From: Streptomyces sp. CB01881
GTDB lineage: Bacteria; Actinomycetota; Actinomycetes; Streptomycetales; Streptomycetaceae
Assembly (NCBI RefSeq): GCF_002953255.1
Contig: NZ_CP026498.1
Span: forward strand, 1,073,858 to 1,137,857
Reading direction: 5' to 3'
Length of the DNA stretch: 64,000 bases
In this document: piece after piece, positions 50,701 through 59,400 of the stretch
How the letters are laid out: each line of letters opens with the position of its first letter
Position numbering within the stretch: the stretch's first letter is position 1
Translations under genes and position numbers: made by a program
The notes under the pieces: generated by a model
Told to the model about the DNA's origin: nothing
Database searches by the model: none
The model's input: only the letters and a program-made list of their open reading frames with translations

Positions 50701-53425
50701 GGACCCAGTCGCCGGGCTCCCGGGCGTCGACCTGGTAGGAGTGCTCCGAGGTCTTCCGGTAGCCCTCGCCGCGGGTCAGGAGGACCAGCGTGGTCGCGGG
50801 GTCGAGGGCGCGCGCGGCGCGGGTGAGCTCGTCCGGGCCGGCGGGGTCGGTGCCGAGGCAGACCAGGATCCGCGCCGCGCCGGACGGCGCGGCGGGCAGC
50901 GCCTCGGGCTCCCAGTCCTCCGTGAAGACCAGCGCCTCGTGGGCCGGGCCGGCCGCAGCGGTTCCGACCGCGGCGGCGACGGCCGGGGTGGTGCCGGCGA
51001 CGGCCGGGGCGGTACCGGCGAAGGTGCCTGCCAGGGCCGCGGCCGTGCGCGTGGTGTCGATCCAGTAGCGGTCCCGGCCGAAGGGGTAGGCGGGCAGCGC
51101 GATGCGCGCCGGCGCCACGCCGTCGTACAGCCCGGCCCAGTCGACGGTGACGCCCTTGACCCAGAGCTCCAGCAGCCTCGCGAGGTCCCGGCCGGCGAGC
51201 GCGTCGTCCGGCCGCTCCTCGGCGGCGAGCCGCGCGAGGGCCTCGGTGTCGCCGCTCGCCCGCCCGCGGACCAGGCCGTCGGCCTCCTCGCCGGCCGCGA
51301 AGCCCTTCAGCCGTGCGACCAGCTCCGGCATGGTCTCCACCACGAGGCCGAACCGCTCCCGCATGGCCTCGCGCCCCACCTGGAGCGTCCGGGCGACCGA
51401 GGGCAGGTCGGCGTCGGCGAGGCCCTTCGCCTCGATCCAGTCGGCGAGTTGGCGTGCCTTCTCGGTCAGGCGGTCGGCGCTGCGGGCGGAGAGCACGACG
51501 AGGACGGGCGCCCCGGGCGCGACCGCGGGCGCGGGCTCCGCCCGGTACTCCTCGACGACCAGGTGGGCGTTGGACCCACCGGCCCCGAAGGAGGAGATGC
51601 CCGCGATCCGGGGCAGTTCCCGCTCGGCCCCGTCGACCGTCACCACGGGCCGCCGCCAGTCCGCCAGGGTCTGCTGGACGGTGAAGGGCGTGCGGTCGAA
51701 GTCGATGTACGGGTTGAGCTCCGCGGAGTGCAGCGACGGGGCGAGCTTGCCGTGCCGCAGTTGCAGCAGGACCTTGGTCAGGCCGGACATGCCGGCGGCG
51801 CTCTCGCAGTGCCCGATGTTGCTCTTGACCGAGCCGATCGCGCAGAACCGCTCGTCCTGGGTGTGCCGGCGGAACGCCTTGGTGAGCCCGGAGATCTCGA
51901 TCGGGTCCCCGAGCGCCGTGCCGGTGCCGTGCGCCTCGATGTAGCTGACGGCCCGGGGGTCCACCCCGGCCTGCCGCCACGCGTCGGTGACCGAGCGGGC
52001 CTGCGCGAGCGGGCTGGGGACGGCGTACCCGTTGGTCCGCCCGCCGTGGTTGACGGCGATGCCCCGGATGACGCCGTGTATTCGGTCGCCGTCCGCCACG
52101 GCCCTGGCCAGCGGCTTCAGCAGGACGGCGCCCACGCCCTCGCCCGGCACGTAGCCGTCGCCGCCCTTGCCGAAGCTCTCGCACCGGCCCTTGCCGGAGA
52201 CGAACTTGCCCTGACCGAGCATCAGGTACTTGTTGGGGTGCACCGAGAGGTTGACGCCGCCGGCCAGCGCCACGTCGCAGACGCCCGCGCCGATGCTCTG
52301 GCAGGCGAGCTGGATGGCGCTGAGCGAGGAGGAGCACATCGTGTCGACGCTCATGCTCGGGCCGCGGAAGTCGAAGTAGTAGGAGACCCGGTTGGCGACG
52401 GCCGAGGGGTTCCCGGAGAGCGCCACCGGGCGCCCGAGGACCTGCTCCTGGGCCCCGTAGAGCTGGTACTCCTCGTACATGACGCCGACGTAGACGCCGA
52501 TGCTGGGCGGCGTGCCGTCGGCCGAGGGCGCGTTCAGGCCCGCCGGGGTGTACCCGGCGTCCTCGACGGTCTCGTAGGCGCACTGCAGGAAGAGGCGCTC
52601 CTGAGGGTCCATCAACTCGGCCTCGGAGGGCGAGATGTGGAAGAACAGCGGGTCGAACTCGGCGACGCCGTCGACGAATCCGCCCCACTTGCTGTAGGTC
52701 TTCCCCGGCGCGTCCTTGTCGGGGTCGAAGTACACGCCGTGGTTCCAGCGGTCGGCCGGGATCTCGGTGACGCTGTCGCGGCCGGCGGCCAGGTTGGCCC
52801 AGAACTCGTCCAGCGTGCGGGCCTGCGGGTAGCGCCCGGACAGGCCGATGATCGCGATGTCGAGCCCCCGCGTCCCCTCCGCCGCCCCCTCCCGCGTCTC
52901 CGACCGCTCGGGCTGCACCGACCGCACGGGCTGCACGGGCTCGGGCGGCCGGGCCGGCCCGGCCGCGCCCACGGGCTGCGGCGCGTCCAACCGCGTGCCC
53001 CACCGGCTCGACGCCAGGGGCTTGCGCGGCACCGCCTTGCGCGGCACGGGCCTGCGCGGCCGGTCGGCCCCGCGCGGCGTCGGCGCCGGCGCGGGCGCCC
53101 GGCCGGCCGGGGCCTCCTCCTCACCGGCGGTGCCGAGGTGGCGCAGCAGCGCCGGGCGGTGGTCGGCGATGAGGTGCTGCGCCAGCCCGTGGAGGTCGCG
53201 GAACTCGAAGAAGAGGGTCTTCGGCAGCGACCCGAGGACGGTTTCGAGCTCGGCCGTCATGGTCATCGCCATGACCGAGTCGATGCCGAAGCTCTCGAAC
53301 GCCCGGTGGGCGTCGACCCGGCCGACCGGCACCTTGGTGGCCTGGGAGAGCAGGCCCTTGAGGTAGGCGGTCGCCTTCGCTGCGAGCTCGTCGCTGTCGT
53401 GGTGTGTCACGGGGTTGTGCGTCAC
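44717..53425 (-). CDS. PKS-B: trans-AT polyketide synthase, ACP / KS-KR-ACP / KS-ACP-ACP / KS
   Basis: 2902 aa. Order: ACP (Ser near 48, completing the last PKS-A module); KS (Cys near 363); KR (about 830-1330; TGGLGGLG, FSS…Y…N intact, with VAGQ in place of the LxD motif, so predicted A-type); ACP (near 1384); a divergent KS (Cys near 1638 in INTACSSG, with VAHGTGT and NVGH); tandem ACPs (near 2229 and 2358) with DSIVGVEW and DSIIGVEW, a beta-branch site; and a KS (Cys near 2643) that ends the protein right after GTNAHVVLEEY. The processing domains for that last KS are on PKS-C. All three KS have Cys-His-His. No AT is present. The start overlaps the PKS-A stop by 4 bases (ATGA). Confidence 0.93.
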   Translation of the reverse strand: MTHNPVTHHDSDELAAKATAYLKGLLSQATKVPVGRVDAHRAFESFGIDSVMAMTMTAELETVLGSLPKTLFFEFRDLHGLAQHLIADHRPALLRHLGTAGEEEAPAGRAPAPAPTPRGADRPRRPVPRKAVPRKPLASSRWGTRLDAPQPVGAAGPARPPEPVQPVRSVQPERSETREGAAEGTRGLDIAIIGLSGRYPQARTLDEFWANLAAGRDSVTEIPADRWNHGVYFDPDKDAPGKTYSKWGGFVDGVAEFDPLFFHISPSEAELMDPQERLFLQCAYETVEDAGYTPAGLNAPSADGTPPSIGVYVGVMYEEYQLYGAQEQVLGRPVALSGNPSAVANRVSYYFDFRGPSMSVDTMCSSSLSAIQLACQSIGAGVCDVALAGGVNLSVHPNKYLMLGQGKFVSGKGRCESFGKGGDGYVPGEGVGAVLLKPLARAVADGDRIHGVIRGIAVNHGGRTNGYAVPSPLAQARSVTDAWRQAGVDPRAVSYIEAHGTGTALGDPIEISGLTKAFRRHTQDERFCAIGSVKSNIGHCESAAGMSGLTKVLLQLRHGKLAPSLHSAELNPYIDFDRTPFTVQQTLADWRRPVVTVDGAERELPRIAGISSFGAGGSNAHLVVEEYRAEPAPAVAPGAPVLVVLSARSADRLTEKARQLADWIEAKGLADADLPSVARTLQVGREAMRERFGLVVETMPELVARLKGFAAGEEADGLVRGRASGDTEALARLAAEERPDDALAGRDLARLLELWVKGVTVDWAGLYDGVAPARIALPAYPFGRDRYWIDTTRTAAALAGTFAGTAPAVAGTTPAVAAAVGTAAAGPAHEALVFTEDWEPEALPAAPSGAARILVCLGTDPAGPDELTRAARALDPATTLVLLTRGEGYRKTSEHSYQVDAREPGDWVRAFEEIRAQYGPVDGLLNLWTLEDGAGPASYRTTLHLLQAVAAAKLTVRRIVQAGEFRDGVEQAYLESWLGFERSLGRVLPGVAFTAVLEDARDAEGRPVQDRDAGGRMAPAAWFARLRDELAAAEPASVLYRGGSRHVGRVRPSTPGAGTDLLRQRGTYLITGGLGGLGLLFAEHLARTRSARLVLTGRSPLDAGREQLIAGIEALGGEVLYGRADAADREAMRAVVSAAHERFGAIDGVIHAAGVAGQGSVLTTDAPAFEDRLSSKVAGTLVLDEVLAGEPLGFACYFSSTSAVLGDFGSCDYAVGNRFQTAYARHREERVRQGSLSGATVAVNWPLWREGGMGFDDAQGAELYLASSGLRLLDREEGIALFERLLGQGRTQQLVLAGEPDRVRRLLGVDRTPPAPTAPAVPETPAAPAAPAVNNAAHSALVPGTEHVDLDTLVLSELETMIGETLRVPREQIHADENLSHLGFDSVNLAKLAGAMSRHFGFEVLPSVFFSHPTPQRLVAHLVAEQQDALRERYTKQAGRPAAEAPEATAVPEPATTATAAEVAEAAGPVRGRSADGAPEAIAVIGMSGRFPAARSVDEFWKILEQGRDVLSPVPEDRRADWSDPEAQDPERTRCGFVPGIAEFDPAFFEISPREAQSMDPRQRLLLQEAWHALEDAGYGERRLRDEQIGMFVGAEQGDYLHLTQGEGSITAQHEAIMASRLAYLLDFSGPVLAINTACSSGLAAAHQACASLRSGECDAAVVAGVNLATTSKVFAETSKAGMLSESGVCHAFDSRADGMVLGEAVAVVVLKRLSQAEADGDTVLAVIRGSGMNYDGRTNGITAPNGAAQANLHRSVHRRFGIDAGRIEHIVAHGTGTRLGDPVEVNALNEVFKERTGRAGHCALTSTKTNVGHTLAASGVVSLIALVQSLRHGVIPASLHCEQDSDYIAWKDSPFYVNKAAKAWPADAQGTRLGAVSSFGMSGTNVHMVVESHRAPERTAPSGEAPARLLVLSAKTPEALDERVRELREALRAGDFDAARLGDAAYTLLEGRQHFAHRCALVVGDAADALAALDAAARGEDSPTVRRGEVPRDRKDRSLLDIQAQALLAELAVPGTPAAKYRDVLSALAALYCQGATPDWQKLFAGEQPHLTALPGYPFSRKRYWATQQRPAAAPVAAPAPAPTAAAPTPAAVAVAAAPAPAAAPVVVAAPATGGTAAGRAKIVLRSPGAAPAAPVSLAGKPRNVRLGELGAPSGRPAPVVTPVPGARPLAAPDAAVAGPAPVPQAPVAPVRSTSVLRQELRAGLAEALYLPESDIDLGRNFIELGLDSIVGVEWIKTLNKKYGTALTAARLYDYPTVREFAEFLRSEMAAAAPAPAPAAAPAPAVQSVVTPDPVPTPEPVPAVPSVPAPAPVAARPVRPRSVLIDELRSSLAEALFLEPGEVDAGRNFVELGMDSIIGVEWVKTINRLYGTSLTATRLYDYATLRELAGYLETQMPAEAEPVAAAQPVAPVAAPVAPVTPSPAPAPVPAPAAPVEPAPASAAPAPVAPVPATTTPAPAPVAREAAPSAVRTGDRAAVIGMSGRYPGSENLRQYWDNLSNGRNSVREVPPSRWDVARYYDPRPGQKGKTNCKWLGYLEDADCFDPLFFNISPLEAEGLDPQQRIFLQEAYRAFEDAGYDPQSLSRKKCGVFLGISGNEYSFLVFRNGAETNAATSSSNAIAASRIAYFLNLKGPAIAIDTACSSSLVALHLAQQALASHEIDIALVGGVSLYLLPDTYVGMSEAGMLSPHGQCRSFDNGADGFVPGEGVGALVLKRLGDAEADHDHVYGVVAASGTNQDGKTNGITAPSANSQMDLVRSVYDRHGIDAASIGYVEMHGTGTKLGDPIELDALGTVYRERGVPANSCAIGSVKSNIGHTSAAAGVAGVHKALLSMRHGLLVPSLNFETPNEHFDFAHSPFRVNTRLEPWEPQAGRAPRRAAVSSFGFSGTNAHVVLEEYRNA

Positions 53426-56400
53426 GGATTCGTCCCGACGGCAGAGGTGACAGGGGAGGTCTGGTGCGGGGCAGGCGTTTCAGGTGGGCCGGACGGCGCG
53501 GCCGCGGTGACCATCACCTGGCTGTGCGGGGAGTTGAGGATCCGGTGGAACGCCTCGATCCCTTCGGCCGTCCCCAGCGGGACGACGCCGTAGCGCGAGC
53601 GCAGCAGGGCCGCCGTCTCCGGCGTGACGTGCATTCCGCCGTCGGCCCAGAGCGGCCAGTTGACGGACTGGCTGTGCCCGCTGCGCTCGCCTCGGGTCAC
53701 GAGGTCCCGGCGGTGCCAGGCGTAGGCGTCGAGGAAGGCGTTGGCCGCCGCGTAGTCGACCTGGCCGACGTTGCCGGAGGCCCCGGAGGTGGAGGAGAAG
53801 GTCACGAAGAAGTCGAGCGGGAGGGCGGCGGTGGCGTCGTCGAGGTTCACCACGCCCGACACCTTGGGTGCCAGGACGCCGCGGAACTCCGCCTCCTGCT
53901 TGCGCAGGATGAAGCCGTCGTGCGTGACGCCGGCGCTGTGGACGACGCCGTCGATCCGGCCGCACCGCTCCAGCGTCCGCGCCACCAGCGCGTCGGTGGC
54001 GGCGCGGTCGGCCGTGTCGGCCTGCTCGTAGTGCGCGGCGCGGGCGCCGAGGGCGACCAGCTCGTCGAGGGCGCGGAGCTTGTCCGGGCCGGACGGGGAG
54101 CGCCCGGTCAGGACGAGGGTGGCGTTCCCGGTCCGGGTGGCGATCTCCCGGGCGAGGACGAGGCCGAGCGCGCCCGTCCCGCCGGTGATCAGGTACACCC
54201 CGTTCTCCTTCCACGGGAGCGGGGTGGCGGCCGCCGTGGCGTCCTCGGCCCAGGCCTGCACCTCGCGCCGGCCGTCCCGGTAGCGGACGAGGGTGTCCTC
54301 CGGGTGGGCCCGGTTCTCCAGGATCCGTTCGACGGCCCTCGCCGGGGTGTCGTCCGGGTCGAGGAGAAGCAGCTGCCCGGTGACGTTCGGGTTCTCCAGC
54401 GCGGCCGTGCGGAGCATCGCGACGAGGCCGGAGAGCGGGAGCGCGTCCGGGCCGCCGGCGATCGCCAGCTGGAGGTGGGCCTTGCCGGCGGTGCCGCGCA
54501 CCTCGGACTTCAGCCGCTCCAGAAGCTGCACCCCGTAGTCGGCGTACCGGCCGTCGAGGGTCCCGCCCTCGTCGGCCAGGACGACGACGTCACTGTCGTC
54601 GCCGCTCCTGAGCAGCTCGGCCGCCTCGGGCAGGCCCGCGAGGAGGACGGTCCGCCGTGCGCCGTCGACGCTGGAGGGCCCGCCCTGCGCGGGCCTCTCC
54701 TGCCACCGCGGGTAGGAGAGTGCCGCTGCGCCGGGGGTCCCCACAGGGTTGACCGGATCATGATGCACCGTCACTTGACGAGACGTTACATGATCACCAG
54801 TCGACTCCGTGGTGGAAATCGGATCATGATTCTTATTTAGATTCAGGACCCGGAACGACAGCCCGGCGATGCGTACACGGACGCGTCCCCGCTGGTCGGC
54901 CAGGTCGACATCGAGCTTGCGGATCGCCGCGTCGGCGCTCTCCTCCCCGCTCGGGCGCACCCACGCCCACATCGCGTCGGTGCAGGCGTCGAGGACGAGG
55001 ACGTCGTCCACCGCGAACGGCACGGCGAGGCCGGAACCGCTGCGCGCCGCCCCCTCGGCGCCCGGCCGGCCGAGGACGCCGACGCAGGCCTGGAGCGCCG
55101 CGTCGAGCAGGCTCGGATGCAGCGTGAAGTCGCCCTCGGTGCCCCGGACCGGGTCCGGCAGCGCCAGCTCGGCCAGCGCCTGCCCCGGACCGGTCCAGAT
55201 GTGCCGGACACCCCGGTGCGAGGGCCCGTACGCGATGCCGGCCGCGTGGTAGAGCTCGTAGCAGTCCGCGGCGGTCAGCCCGGGGAGGTCGCAGGCGTCC
55301 CGCAGGGCGTCCAGGTCGAGGACGGTGTCCTCGGCGCCCTCCACGAAGTAGAGGGTCCCCTCGCCGTGCAGGACGGACTCCTCGTCGTCCGGGGTGCCGT
55401 AGACGCGGAACCGGATGTCGCCGTCCGCCTCGGGGTGCAGGCCGACGTGCAGCTCCTGCGGCCGGTCACCCACCCGCAGCGGCTGCGCCAGCACGACGTT
55501 CCTCAGCGCCACCGGCGCGGACGGCTCGACGGCCGTGCGGCAGGTGAGGCAGGCGGCCGCGACGGCCATCTCCAGGAACGCCGTGCCCGGCATCGTCCGG
55601 GAGCCCTGCACGACGTGGTCGCGCAGGAAGAACTCCTCGCCGGTGAAGACCGAGCTGAACCGCTGCTCCGCGAAGTCCGAGGTGTTGGCCTGCACCAGCG
55701 GGTGCAGCCGGCCCGGCCCCTGCGCCGGCTGCGGCCCCTGCGGCGCCCGAGCCACCAGGGGCTCGGCGTCGAAGGGGAAGCAGCGCTCGCGCGCGAACGG
55801 GTAGGTCGGCAGCGCGATCCGCCGGGGGGTGGCGGCGCCGTGCAGCAGCCGCCAGTCCAGCGGCACGCCGTTGGCCCAGAGTTCGAGGAGCTTCTCGTAC
55901 TTCCCCTTCCCGGCCCAGGCCCCGATCATCGCGTCGAGGTCGGTGTCGGGGGCGAACAGCGTCAGCACGGCGCTGTCCCGGGTGACCGTGCTCCGCACGA
56001 CCTCGTCACCGGAGCCGCCGCCGGAACCACTGCCCGAACCGCCGTCGAGGAAGTCCCGGAGCTTCACCAGCAGGTCCGGCACCGACCCGGCGATGACGCC
56101 GAGGCGCTCCTCCATCGCCTCGCGGCCCACCTGCAGCGTGTAGGCGATGTCCGCGAGGGCGGCGCCGGCGTTCTCCGGGCGCTCCAGCCAGTCCGCCAGG
56201 TTGCCGGCCTGCGCCCGCAGCTGCTCCGCCGTCCGCGCCGAGAGCGGCACCACGGCGGGCTGCGCGTCGTCGGCCGCGGCCGGCTCGGCCGCCTCCCCGG
56301 GCAGGTACTCCGCGATGACGATGTGGGCGTTGGAGCCACCGGCGCCGAAGGACGAGACACCGGCGACCCGCGGGACCGCGGTGCCCGAACCGTCGGCCGG

Positions 56401-59400
56401 CGCCGGGCTGGGCCAGTCCGCCAGCTCCCGCTGCACGACGAACGGCGTCCCCGCGAAGTCGATGTGCGGGTTGAGCGGGTGCGCGTGCAACGAGGGGGCG
56501 AGCTTGCCGTGCTGGAGCTGGAGCAGGACCTTGGTGATGCCGGCGATGCCCGCCGCGCTCTCGGCGTGCCCGATGTTGCTCTTCACCGAGCCGATCGCGC
56601 AGAACTGCCGGTCCTCGGTGTGCTCGCCGAACGCCTTCGCCAGCCCGGCGATCTCGATCGGGTCACCCAGCGCCGTGCCCGTGCCGTGCGCCTCGACGTA
56701 GCCGACGGCGCGCGCGTCCACGCCCGCCGTCGCCAGGGCCCGGCCGACGACGTCGGCCTGGGCCTGCGGGTTCGGCACCGAGTAGCCGTTGGTCTTCCCG
56801 CCGTGGTTCACGGCCGTGCCCTTGATGACGCCGTAGATCCGGTCGCCGTCCGCCACGGCCTTCGCCAGCGGCTTGAGCAGGACGGCGCCCACGCCCTCGC
56901 CCGGCACGTAACCGTCGCCGCCGGCCCCGAAGCTCTCGCAGCGGCCGTTGGTCGAGGCGAACCTGCCCTGGCTCAGCAGCAGGTACTTGTTCGGGTGCAG
57001 CGAGAGGTTCACCCCACCGGCGACCGCCACCTCGCAGTCGCCCCACTTCAGGCTCTGGCAGGCCAGGTGGACGGCCGACAGCGACGACGAGCACATCGTG
57101 TCGACGCTCATGCTCGGGCCCTGGAGGTTGAAGTAGTACGACACCCGGTTCGCGATGGACGCGGGGTTGCCGGCCACCGCCAGCGGCGTGCCGCCGAGCT
57201 GCGCCTGGGCCCCGAGGAGCTGGTACTCCTCGTACATGACGCCGACGAAGACGCCCACCCGGCCGTCGAGGACGTTGCCGGTCCGGCTCTTCGCGGTGTC
57301 CCGGGTGTAGCCGGCGTCCTCCAGGGTGTCGTGGACGCACTGGAGGAACAGCCGCTCCTGCGGGTCCATGATCTCCGCCTCGCGGGGGGAGATGTTGAAG
57401 AACATCGGGTCGAAGTCGTAGGCGCCGTCGAGGAATCCGCCCCACTTGCTGTACGTCTTCCCGGGGGCGTTCGGGTCGGGGTCGAAGAAGCCGCCGACGT
57501 CCCAGCGCGAGGCTGGCACCTCGGTCACGCAGTCCCGGCCGGCCGCGAGGTTCTGCCAGAACTCGCGGACGTCGGCGGCCTGCGGGTAGCGCCCGGCCAG
57601 GCCGATGATCGCGACGTCACCGCCGCCCACGGGGCCCTGCGTCCGCTCCTGCTCCTGCTCCTGCGCCTGCGCCTGTGCCTGACCGGATCCGAGGGTGCGC
57701 CAGGCGCGGGCGGGAGCGGTCCGCTCCGCGGCGGCCGGCCCGGCGGACGGGGACGGCTGCGGGCGGGCGGCCACCGCGGGCAGCAGCTCGCGCATCCGCT
57801 CCGGGTGGGTCTCCAGGAAGTGCCGCGTCAGCGCCGCGATGGTCCGGTGCTCGAAGAAGAGCGTCTTCGGCAGCGAGCCGAAGACCGTCTCCAGCGTGCG
57901 GGTCATGTCCATCGTCATGACGGAGTCGACGCCGTAGTCCTCCAGCGGCGCCTCCGGGTCGATCTTGGCGGCGGGCAGGTCGATGACCGACGCCAGGAGC
58001 TTCTTGAAGTACGCCGCGGCCTTCTGGGCGGTGGCCTCGTCCTGAACGGCCACGTCCTGGCCGCTCACGTCCCGGCCGGCCGCCGGCTCCTCCGGGCGGT
58101 CCGCCGCCGGGGCCGGCAGGGCCGGGGGCCGGTCGGACGGCGCGTCGGCGAGGAGGCCCGCGAGGAGGGTCTCGCGCAGCCGCGGCCGGTCGCCCTCCAG
58201 CACCAGCACCTGGCCGTGCTGCGAGGCCAGCGCCCGGTAGAGGGCCCGGACACCGGTCTCCGTGCGCAGCGGGACGAGCCCGAACCGCTCGCGCAGCGAC
58301 TGCTCGGTGCCCGCGTCGACGTGCATGCCGCCGTCGGCCCACAGGGGCCAGCCGAGCGACACCGTCCGGCCGTGCCGCTCCCCCGCCGCCACCAGCGTGT
58401 TGCGGTGGTGCGCGTAGGCGTCCATGAAGGAGTTGGCCGCGGCGTAGTCGGACTGGCCGACGTTGCCGAGGGCCCCGGCCACGGAGGAGAAGGCGACCAG
58501 GAAGTCCAGGTCGTCGCCCCGGGTGGCCTCGTCCAGGTGCACCAGCCCGGCGACCTTCGGTGCCAGCACGCGCGCGAAGTCGGCCTCGTCCTTGCGCAGG
58601 ATGAAGGCGTCCTTGATGAACCCGGCGCTGTGCAGGATGCCGTCGATCCGGCCGTGCGCCTCGCGGAGCCGGCCGACGAGCGCCACGACGTCGCCCCGGA
58701 CGGCCACGTCGGCCTGCTCGTAGGCGGCGTGGGCGCCGAGGCCCGTCAGCTCCGCCAGGAGCGCGTCCCGGCGCCCGTCGCGCGGCGCGCGGCCGGCGAG
58801 GACGATCCGGGGCTCCCGCACCCGGGCGGCGATGTCCCGGGCGAAGACGGCGCCCAGCCCGCCCGCGCCACCGGTGATCAGGTAGACGCCGCCGTCCTTC
58901 CACGGCACCCCGGCCGGGGTACCGTCCGCCTCCTCACGCCACCGCAGGACCTCGCGCGTCCCGCCCCGGTGGCGGACGGCGGTGTCCGACAGCGCGGCGC
59001 GGTCGGCGGCGACCTGGGCGGCCGCCTGCTCCGGGCCGTCCTGCGGGTCGACCAGCACGAGCTGGCCGAGCACCTTCGGGTTCTCCAGCCGGGCCGACCT
59101 CAGGACGGCGGCCAGCCCCGCCCACAGGGACGGCTCCTGCGCCGCCGGCGCGACCAGCTGGACGGGCACGCCCTGCTGCCCGCGCTCGCCCAGCACCTCC
59201 TTGACGGCGGCGAGGACGGTCAGCGCGTCCTCGGTGTAGCGGGCGTCGACGCCCGGCGCGGCGGAGTCCAGGCGCACGACCCGGGCCGTGCCCTGGGCCT
59301 CCAGCGCCGCCGCGACCTCGGGAAGACCGGCGACCAGCACCAGGCCGGCCCCGGTCACCCCGGTCACACTGTCCGCCCCGGCCGCCCCGGCACGGTCCGC

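Noticed and set aside
36244..53593. Two frames of about 2800-3100 aa on the + strand opposite PKS-C and PKS-B
   Set aside because: Same antisense effect; only low-complexity translation and no recognisable motif.
54770..54810. Internal promoter reading rightward (TTGACG) in the AT-rich island of PKS-A
   Set aside because: No matching -10 at correct spacing and no + strand gene follows. Kept only as a possibility within the island finding.
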